Shown here: positions 37,020-40,887 of the stretch, piece after piece
How positions within the stretch are numbered: position 1 is the first letter of the stretch
Layout of the letters: the number at the start of each line of letters is the position of its first letter
NCBI GenBank assembly: GCA_030730025.1
Contig: JANQWC010000011.1
Coordinates: 1 to 40,887 of the forward strand
Source of the DNA: Crocinitomicaceae bacterium
GTDB taxonomy: Bacteria; Bacteroidota; Bacteroidia; Flavobacteriales_D; Crocinitomicaceae
Length of the DNA stretch: 40,887 nucleotides
Reading direction: 5' to 3'
Translations under genes and position numbers: made by a program
The notes under the pieces: generated by a model
The model's database searches: none
What the model was told of the DNA's origin: nothing
What the model saw: the letters and a program-made list of their open reading frames with translations, nothing else

Positions 37020-37049
37020 CAAAAGCCGATCAGAAATGGTCGGCTTTTT
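37012..37049 (+). repeat. direct repeat, left copy (tRNA-Asn 3' end plus terminator; att-like)
   Basis: These 38 bases hold the last 8 bases of tRNA-Asn and its terminator hairpin. They match 39451-39488 at 37 of 38 positions; the only difference is A at 37023 against C at 39462. The copies are 2,439 bases apart and in the same orientation. Confidence 0.85.
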
Positions 37050-37051
37050 TT
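37022..37051 (+). terminator. terminator of tRNA-Asn
   Basis: GCCGATC (37025-37031), loop AGAAAT, GGTCGGC (37038-37044), then seven T. It is a clear intrinsic terminator 5 bases past the tRNA. Confidence 0.9.
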
Positions 37052-37067
37052 GTCTATTAAGTTTCAT

Positions 37068-37672
37068 CTACATCCTACTCCAAAGCTGATACTTCAAGCC
37101 TACCGTGAAGTCAAGGCCACCCAAAGCATAGCTGCGCGCATATAGTTTTTGTGGTTTAGAATTGTCGGTACTGGTGTAGTTCTGCCATTCAGATTCGGTT
37201 CCAAATGCAATTTGAGCATCATAAGGTTGAAAATCGTTGGATGTGAATAGACCGGAGCCATTATAAGAATAGGCCGACATTTTACCATTTTTTGGAGAGA
37301 AAGTCTGATTGATGTATCGTACTTCCGTGAAAAAAGAGAACTTTTTTGAAACCGGCACATTGATGCCAATGGCGCCATTATACCCGAGTGATGCCGGGCT
37401 GGTGTATGCGTAGGTCATCGAGGCGGTGGAAGTTCCGAGTGAGTTGAAGTTACCGTCTTCAATTGTTTGTAGGTAAGACATTTTACCCTTTACTATGTTC
37501 AGTCCAACTTTGGCATAGAGATCAAACTTTTTGAGCGGGACGGATAGAATGAGTTTGGCTCCTGGTCAATGCGCGCATTCAAAAGATACCCGCTGGAAAT
37601 AGACCCGTAAATGTGTTGTGACCATAAAGAGAGGCTGGCGCTAAGGGTCAAAAAGAGAAGGATGGTTTTCAT
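37068..37672 (-). pseudogene. outer-membrane beta-barrel protein, frameshifted and shortened
   Basis: On the minus strand an ATG at 37672 opens a signal peptide (MKTILLFLTLSASLSLWSQ) and a first strand (HIYGSISSGYLLNA), but this frame stops near 37502. The rest of the protein runs in another frame, from the GAKLILSVPLKKFDLYAKVG segment (about 37565) through NGAIGINVPVSKKFSFFTEVRY to the last strands and a TAG at 37068. The second frame has a stop just upstream of the joint, so no single frame covers both parts. About 200 codons remain, and a stretch between the first strand and GAKLIL seems missing compared with usual OprF-like barrels. I read it as a decayed porin-like gene; a sequencing error could explain the frameshift but not the missing part. 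Confidence 0.7.
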
Positions 37673-37805
37673 CAAAAGGTTTTAGTTGAAATTCATGCTG
37701 TTTAACAAGATTGAAACAAATTGAACTTGGTAAAAGTTACACCGCCATGTTGAAAAATGCACGGTAAACAACTAATCCCTTCCTCCCCTATCTAATCAAA
37801 TTGAC

Positions 37806-38072
37806 ATGTCCTTGCTTATGGTTCTTATTGAGAAAGAGAACTTTACAACAGGAAGATCAGGTAAAGTATTTTTGACTTTGGTACCTGTGGTGGCTATGAT
37901 TAGCTATGAGTTTGTTCAGTTGCTATTGCCTCCATTAAGGTTCGATATACAAGACCTGATTTTTACGCTCGTGGGGGGCTTTTTTCATTGTGTGCATTTT
38001 GGAAAGAACTTTCTTAAAGGTATAAATCTTGGCACTTATTTGGCACTTAATTATCGGGGTCAATTAAAATAG
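37806..38072 (+). CDS. short hydrophobic protein, possibly a VanZ-like remnant
   Basis: An 88-residue reading frame with two hydrophobic stretches (about 22-42 and 46-62). The segment SYEFVQLLLPPLRFDIQD followed by LIFTLVGG recalls the VanZ-like pattern of Glu, Gln, Pro-Arg, then Asp and a Gly at the start of the next helix. VanZ proteins are usually longer, with four or five helices, so this would be an end fragment with a chance ATG. The frame is closed by a stop 33 bases upstream of the ATG. It may not be expressed. Confidence 0.35.
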   Translation: MSLLMVLIEKENFTTGRSGKVFLTLVPVVAMISYEFVQLLLPPLRFDIQDLIFTLVGGFFHCVHFGKNFLKGINLGTYLALNYRGQLK

Positions 38073-38095
38073 CATTCATGTTTTGGACATTAAAT

Positions 38096-38137
38096 AAAGA
38101 TTAATTATGCACTTTTTAAAGATTAATTATGCACTTT
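38096..38137. repeat. 20-bp tandem repeat
   Basis: The same 20 bases (AAAGATTAATTATGCACTTT) occur at 38096-38115 and at 38118-38137, a period of 22 bases (about two helix turns). It lies 60 bases upstream of the first NTF2-like gene and could be a double binding site. Confidence 0.65.
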
Positions 38138-38145
38138 ATTTTTTA

Positions 38146-38172
38146 ATTGCAATAAAATATTTTTTAAATTTA
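38146..38172 (+). promoter_or_regulatory. shared upstream element, copy 1
   Basis: A 27-base AT-rich block starting ATTGCAAT and ending TAAATTTA. It matches the block at 38831-38857 at 24 of 27 positions and ends 25 bases before the ATG of the first NTF2-like gene. It contains a -7-like TAAATTTA, so it may be the promoter. Confidence 0.55.
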
Positions 38173-38197
38173 AATCACTCACTATAAATCATTTAAA

Positions 38198-38698
38198 ATG
38201 AAAAAAATATTATTATTTGTTGGAATTACGTTTTTGGTAAGTTGTAGTCAAACACCAAAAGAGGCTCCTGTCAATCCAAAAATGGATGTATTTAATAAAA
38301 ACGTTGCTACTGCCAAAGCTTGGTTAAGAGATTTTATGGAAAATGATTCCACAACTTTATTTTCCGACAAGTATGCCACTAAAGACTTTATCTGGTCTCC
38401 GCCAGCAGTAGGAATGGATTCACTACCTCGTGAACAATGGGAAAACCAGGTTAAAATTTTTATGTCGATTTATGAAAATAAAATGCTTGAAGATGCTCAA
38501 TATTCCGCTGCTTTGAATGAAGAAAATTTACCAGATGGGAACGTAAGGGTTTACGGAACTTGGAATTCTACTTTTGCCAAAACAGGAAAGAAAAGCAAGC
38601 TTAAATGGTGTGCAGTTATCAAATTTAACGAAGAAGGTAAAATTGTTCATCAAATGGAGTGGTTTGACTCAGCAGATTTATCAAAAGAATTTGATTAA
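38198..38698 (+). CDS. lipoprotein of the NTF2/SnoaL-like type
   Basis: The 166-residue protein has a lipoprotein signal (MKKILLFVGITFLVSC, Cys16) and a body of the cone-shaped NTF2-like fold: an opening helix (NVATAKAWLRDFMENDSTTL), a middle part with DFIWSPP and EQWENQVKIF, and strands VRVYGTWNSTFA, KLKWCAVIKFNEEGKIVHQMEWFD. The last strand pair with Phe-Asp is typical of SnoaL-like families. No catalytic residues are recognisable, and the function is unknown. It stands in the AT-rich region between the tRNA-Asn repeat copies and shares its upstream element with the next NTF2-like gene. Confidence 0.72.
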   Translation: MKKILLFVGITFLVSCSQTPKEAPVNPKMDVFNKNVATAKAWLRDFMENDSTTLFSDKYATKDFIWSPPAVGMDSLPREQWENQVKIFMSIYENKMLEDAQYSAALNEENLPDGNVRVYGTWNSTFAKTGKKSKLKWCAVIKFNEEGKIVHQMEWFDSADLSKEFD

Positions 38699-38711
38699 AA
38701 TAAAAACCAAC

Positions 38712-38816
38712 CTAATTTTCTTCTTCTAATTCACTTACTTCAAGTCCACGCAAGTAAGTCAAACTAATGACTAAAGAACTATGCCCCATAGCCTTCTGTA
38801 GCCTACTTAAAGAACC
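38712..38816 (-). pseudogene. C-terminal fragment of a tyrosine recombinase (integrase)
   Basis: On the minus strand 35 codons up to a TAG at 38712 read SLSRLQKAMGHSS, LVISLTYLRGLEV and SELEEEN. This is the C-terminal end of Bacteroidetes phage/transposon integrases: the box II His in GHSS and the catalytic Tyr in TYLRGL at the normal distance. The frame is closed by a stop at 38838-38840 and no N-terminal or core part follows, so it is a remnant. It lies between the two copies of the tRNA-Asn end and supports the reading of the region as a former integrated element. Confidence 0.82.
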
Positions 38817-38830
38817 ATTTATAATTTTGC

Positions 38831-38857
38831 ATTGCAATTAAATATTTAATAAATTTA
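38831..38857 (+). promoter_or_regulatory. shared upstream element, copy 2
   Basis: This block is 24/27 identical to 38146-38172 and ends 28 bases before the ATG of the second NTF2-like gene. It lies directly behind the integrase fragment. Confidence 0.55.
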
Positions 38858-38885
38858 TTTAGTAACCAATTAAAATAAACTCAAA

Positions 38886-39356
38886 ATGAAAAAAATATTA
38901 ATGTTATTGGCTGTGGTTTTCACCGCACAAGCGTTTGCTCAAAAAGATATCGCTATTGTACAAGATACTGATGAGCTAACTTTAAATATCAAAAAACTAA
39001 ATCAAACTTATGTTGAGAATGATTTTAGTTTATGGAATGAATTATTGGCTGATAATGCTGAGGTAATTATAAACAATTCTAAAATGGATAAGCAAGCTTT
39101 AATAGCAGGATTCAAAAGTCATCACAGTAATTTTAATGATATTCAAATTCCTGTTATAATGGCAGAGACTAAATATTTTAAAGATGGTGAAATCTGGACA
39201 AACGAATGGTTCACTTGGATGGGAACAGGAAACAAAACGGGTATTCGCTACTCAAATAGAAGTAATTTCAACTATATGTGGAAAGATGGAAAGATAGTTT
39301 TATTAGTTTGCCTTTTTGATACAGCAATTTTGAATATGGAGCTGGCAGATCAGTAA
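38886..39356 (+). CDS. exported NTF2/SnoaL-like protein
   Basis: The 156-residue protein has a cleavable signal peptide (MKKILMLLAVVFTAQAFAQ) and an NTF2-like body: helix TLNIKKLNQTYVENDFSLWNELLADNAEVIIN, KQALIAGFKSHHSNF, and strands EIWTNEWFTWMGTGNKTG and FNYMWKDGKIVLLVCLFD. It differs from the upstream lipoprotein in having a Sec signal without a lipobox, but the order of secondary structure and the length are alike, and both genes share an upstream element and a similar 5' end. The function is unknown. A terminator-like hairpin follows after 7 bases. Confidence 0.75.
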   Translation: MKKILMLLAVVFTAQAFAQKDIAIVQDTDELTLNIKKLNQTYVENDFSLWNELLADNAEVIINNSKMDKQALIAGFKSHHSNFNDIQIPVIMAETKYFKDGEIWTNEWFTWMGTGNKTGIRYSNRSNFNYMWKDGKIVLLVCLFDTAILNMELADQ

Positions 39357-39363
39357 TTCATAA

Positions 39364-39389
39364 CCTCCCTTGTGGAGGGGTTTTCTTTT
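39364..39389 (+). terminator. terminator after the second NTF2-like gene
   Basis: CCTCC (39364-39368), loop CTTGT, GGAGG (39374-39378), then GGTTTTCTTTT. A short GC stem with a T-rich tail, right behind the stop codon. Confidence 0.6.
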
Positions 39390-39450
39390 ACACCAATGCC
39401 TCCAATCCAAATCCCTTAAAAGATTTTGTCCTTCTGCAACTTTGAATAAT

Positions 39451-39488
39451 AGGGGGAGCAACAGCCGATCAGAAATGGTCGGCTTTTT
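39451..39488 (+). repeat. direct repeat, right copy (tRNA-Asn 3' end plus terminator; att-like)
   Basis: A copy of 37012-37049 with one mismatch. It holds only the last 8 bases of a tRNA-Asn; the sequence to its left (39420-39450) does not look like a tRNA. The hairpin GCCGATC/GGTCGGC with TTTTT remains intact. The remaining bases of the 305-base gap (39357-39661) hold the terminator above and, near 39542, a TTTGTAAATATT stretch. Confidence 0.85.
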
Positions 39489-39661
39489 CATTTATCCCCC
39501 CTCTGAAACCCTTGTTCAATATTCCGTTCGCCTTTCGATAGTTTGTAAATATTATTTGTATTTTAGTTAGGCGCAATAAAACTTCTGCTATACTTCCAAA
39601 TCGTATTTCTTTAGGCAGGTTTTTGGTCTGTACAATAAAGTAAGCATAAACTAAAAAACAA

Positions 39662-40207
39662 ATGAAATCAATAGTAATTACCGTAATCTTATTTATAACT
39701 ACTATTGGGTATGGTCAAAAAATAGAATTTCAAACCATAACAATTAATCCTTATTTATCATTTCAGAACTACGAACACTATAAAAGATTGACATTAAGTT
39801 CTCCTGATTCTGATATTGAATTCATAGAGGGTTTTAAATTCGACTGGGGCTACACATACAATCTGAGCGTAAATCGAGTCGAACTGGAGTCAACTTTATC
39901 GGATGGAACGCAGTTTAAATATTCATTGGAAAAAATAATTACCAAAACAAAAGAAGCCGATACTTCTCGATTCAATTTATATCTTGATGGTGCAAGGTAT
40001 TATTATCAGGTGGATTCCAATGAGCAAGAAATGAATAAAACCTTCACTCCTATTAATGACTCTACCTTTTTATATTTTGACATTATTGAAATTGAAGTTC
40101 CTACATCTTTTATTCAGGAATTCCAATCTATTGTAGAAGGTAAAACGAGTAAAGTGGGTACATTTATCTACACCAACGAAAAAAGAATTCGGCTTGTTAA
40201 ATTATAA
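39662..40207 (+). CDS. exported protein with DUF4377-like segment
   Basis: The 181-residue protein has a signal peptide (about 1-18, cut near IGYGQ). Residues about 50-95 (IEGFKFDWGYTYNLSVNRV and FKYSLEKIITKT) look like the DUF4377 pattern IEGF.Y..GY.Y.L.V, usually found in heat-shock HslJ-like or small lipoproteins. The C-terminal half (about 100-181) has mixed strands and I do not recognise it. The function is unknown. It stands alone in the AT-rich region right of the repeat copy. A stretch TTTGTAAATATT at 39542, like the one before the membrane protein gene at 40375, lies about 110 bases upstream. Confidence 0.65.
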   Translation: MKSIVITVILFITTIGYGQKIEFQTITINPYLSFQNYEHYKRLTLSSPDSDIEFIEGFKFDWGYTYNLSVNRVELESTLSDGTQFKYSLEKIITKTKEADTSRFNLYLDGARYYYQVDSNEQEMNKTFTPINDSTFLYFDIIEIEVPTSFIQEFQSIVEGKTSKVGTFIYTNEKRIRLVKL

Positions 40208-40311
40208 ACATATTTGCTAAAAGCACTTTCAAGAAATTGGTTCGACAAAATTCAATTTTAGCGAGCGGAGAACCTTCTGGACAAGTGACACGTTTTTTTG
40301 CTTCTATCTAA

Positions 40312-40372
40312 TTTGTAAATAAAACTTGACATTTTGTAAATATTTGTATATTTGTCAAATAAACTTTACAAA
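40312..40372. promoter_or_regulatory. promoter with repeated TTTGTAAA boxes before the membrane/XRE pair
   Basis: TTTGTAAA occurs at 40312-40319 and 40333-40340, and its reverse complement TTTACAAA at 40365-40372, just ahead of the ATG at 40375. The distances (21 and 32 bases) are about two and three helix turns. Between them TTGAC (40326-40330) and TATATTTG (40347-40354) make a promoter of the Bacteroidetes type with an 18-base distance from TTG, and TTGACA/TGTCAA (40326-40331, 40353-40358) form an inverted repeat around it. The layout fits control by the XRE regulator encoded downstream. Confidence 0.55.
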
Positions 40373-40374
40373 TC

Positions 40375-40767
40375 ATGAAAGAAGAGAGAAAAAAACATTT
40401 GCGAAACTTAGGGGTATGGACATGGTCATGGGTTGCGTCTTTAGCCCTTGCCACATTTGGACCCAAATTTATTTGGGATGATCATCTAGCATTAACAACA
40501 TTTGCTATAATTACAAACCTTGTTAATGGTGTACTCATGATTTTGGCTAACAGAAAACTATTCAACCATTACGATGAGTTGGAGCGAAAGATCCATTTAG
40601 AGTCTTTAGCCTTATCACTTGGGCTTACTGTTGTCGTAGGACTGTCTTATTCATTATTAGATCAAACTAATTTGATTTCATTTGATGCTGAAATAGGTAA
40701 TTTGGTCTTGTTTGTCGGGGTTACCTACCTTATCACGTTATTGATAAATAGAAAAAGATATCAATGA
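40375..40767 (+). CDS. small four-helix membrane protein, partner of the XRE regulator
   Basis: The 130-residue protein has about four hydrophobic helices (about 16-30, 38-58, 78-94, 105-122) and the amphipathic link FNHYDELERKIHLESLALSLG between helices 2 and 3. This pattern of a DELxRKIxLE loop in a short membrane protein followed by an HTH gene is known from Firmicutes and Bacteroidetes (DUF2178-like), with unknown function. Its stop overlaps the start of the XRE gene (ATGA), so both are made together. Confidence 0.72.
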   Translation: MKEERKKHLRNLGVWTWSWVASLALATFGPKFIWDDHLALTTFAIITNLVNGVLMILANRKLFNHYDELERKIHLESLALSLGLTVVVGLSYSLLDQTNLISFDAEIGNLVLFVGVTYLITLLINRKRYQ

Positions 40768-40887
40768 AAAATAGAGTGAAGGAATTAAGAAAACTCAAGG
40801 GACTCACTCAAGAACAACTAGCGGAATTCATCGGGGTATCTAGACAGACGATAAATGCCATTGAAAAAGAAAAGTTTGATCCAAGTT
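40764..40887 (+). CDS. XRE-family transcriptional regulator (partial, cut by window end)
   Basis: Forty-one codons are visible: MKNRVKELRKLKGLTQEQL, AEFIGVSRQTINAIEKEKF, DPS. This is the HTH_3 domain of short regulators of the YgzD/DUF2089-neighbour type (about 65-70 residues in full). Such short XRE proteins usually repress their own operon. The start overlaps the membrane gene by 4 bases. The end lies beyond the window. Confidence 0.9.
   Translation, partial: MKNRVKELRKLKGLTQEQLAEFIGVSRQTINAIEKEKFDPS

Noticed and set aside
37420..37480. Intact smaller protein starting at the inner ATG of the broken porin gene (37481)
   Set aside because: The frame continues upstream of this ATG with porin-like sequence, and a signal peptide is missing, so this start would give a non-exported barrel fragment.
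39370..39570. 66-codon frame across the right repeat copy
   Set aside because: It is a translation of the terminator, the tRNA-end repeat and spacer; it has no start context and no protein features.
39529..39573. Possible integron attC site (GTTAGGC near 39565)
   Set aside because: One GTTRRRY core-like box is present, but the matching RYYYAAC partner and the inner L boxes are missing, and there is no integron integrase.
40229..40309. Spacer before the membrane/XRE pair as a hidden gene or dispersed repeat
   Set aside because: A short minus-strand frame (CPEGSPLAKIEF...) is open and looked faintly familiar as an intergenic repeat of this phylum, but I have no support in the window: there is no second copy and no domain.

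Overview
The window is a piece of a Bacteroidetes chromosome, most likely from the order Flavobacteriales. Supporting signs are the type A T9SS sorting tail, GSCFA and DUF4835 proteins, a Bacteroidetes-type omega subunit, a GldI-like FKBP lipoprotein, a small TalC/Fsa-type transaldolase, and promoters with the Bacteroidetes -7 box TAnnTTTG. Start codons lack Shine-Dalgarno sequences, as expected for the phylum. A finer placement would be a guess.

Left part (1-9.5 kb): a tRNA-Arg at the edge, a SOUL-family membrane protein, acetyl-CoA synthetase, an LpxH-like phosphoesterase coupled to a GT-B glycosyltransferase, polyphosphate kinase 1 facing them, a TonB-dependent receptor, and a tRNA-Val.

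Middle left (9.7-22.7 kb): one long plus-strand series, almost without gaps, devoted to envelope, RNA and housekeeping functions: MltF-like transglycosylase, miaA, a DUF4369/thioredoxin protein, an NrnA-type DHH phosphoesterase, two FKBP lipoproteins, an M23/LysM peptidase, bamD, rpoZ, coaBC, a DUF4835 protein, recN and a GSCFA protein.

Middle right (22.7-30.5 kb): a minus-strand series read from right to left: membrane AraC regulator, gamma-class carbonic anhydrase-like protein, pyrG, yidC, transaldolase, a DUF4268 protein, a small T9SS-secreted protein and an HD phosphohydrolase. It meets the plus-strand series tail to tail with a 23-bp overlap. From 30.7 to 36.8 kb the plus strand carries a small membrane protein, a WecA/TagO-like glycosyltransferase, a MutS2 without an Smr domain, an AdoMet decarboxylase-spermidine synthase fusion, a SlyD-like isomerase and an SSB.

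Right part (36.9-40.9 kb): a visibly AT-richer accessory region that begins at tRNA-Asn(GTT). The last 8 bases of that tRNA, with its terminator, are repeated 2.4 kb downstream (37/38 identical). Between the copies lie an outer-membrane protein pseudogene, a short VanZ-like ORF, the C-terminal tail of a tyrosine recombinase (its GHSS and catalytic-Tyr region), and two exported NTF2-like genes that share a nearly identical 27-bp upstream element. This looks like a decayed integrative element at a tRNA attachment site. Beyond the second copy are a DUF4377-like exported protein and a membrane protein/XRE regulator pair, cut by the window end, with repeated TTTGTAAA boxes in front. I see no CRISPR array, rRNA or complete insertion sequence, and no fully convincing new system. 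The tRNA-Asn island and the XRE/membrane pair are the best places to look.
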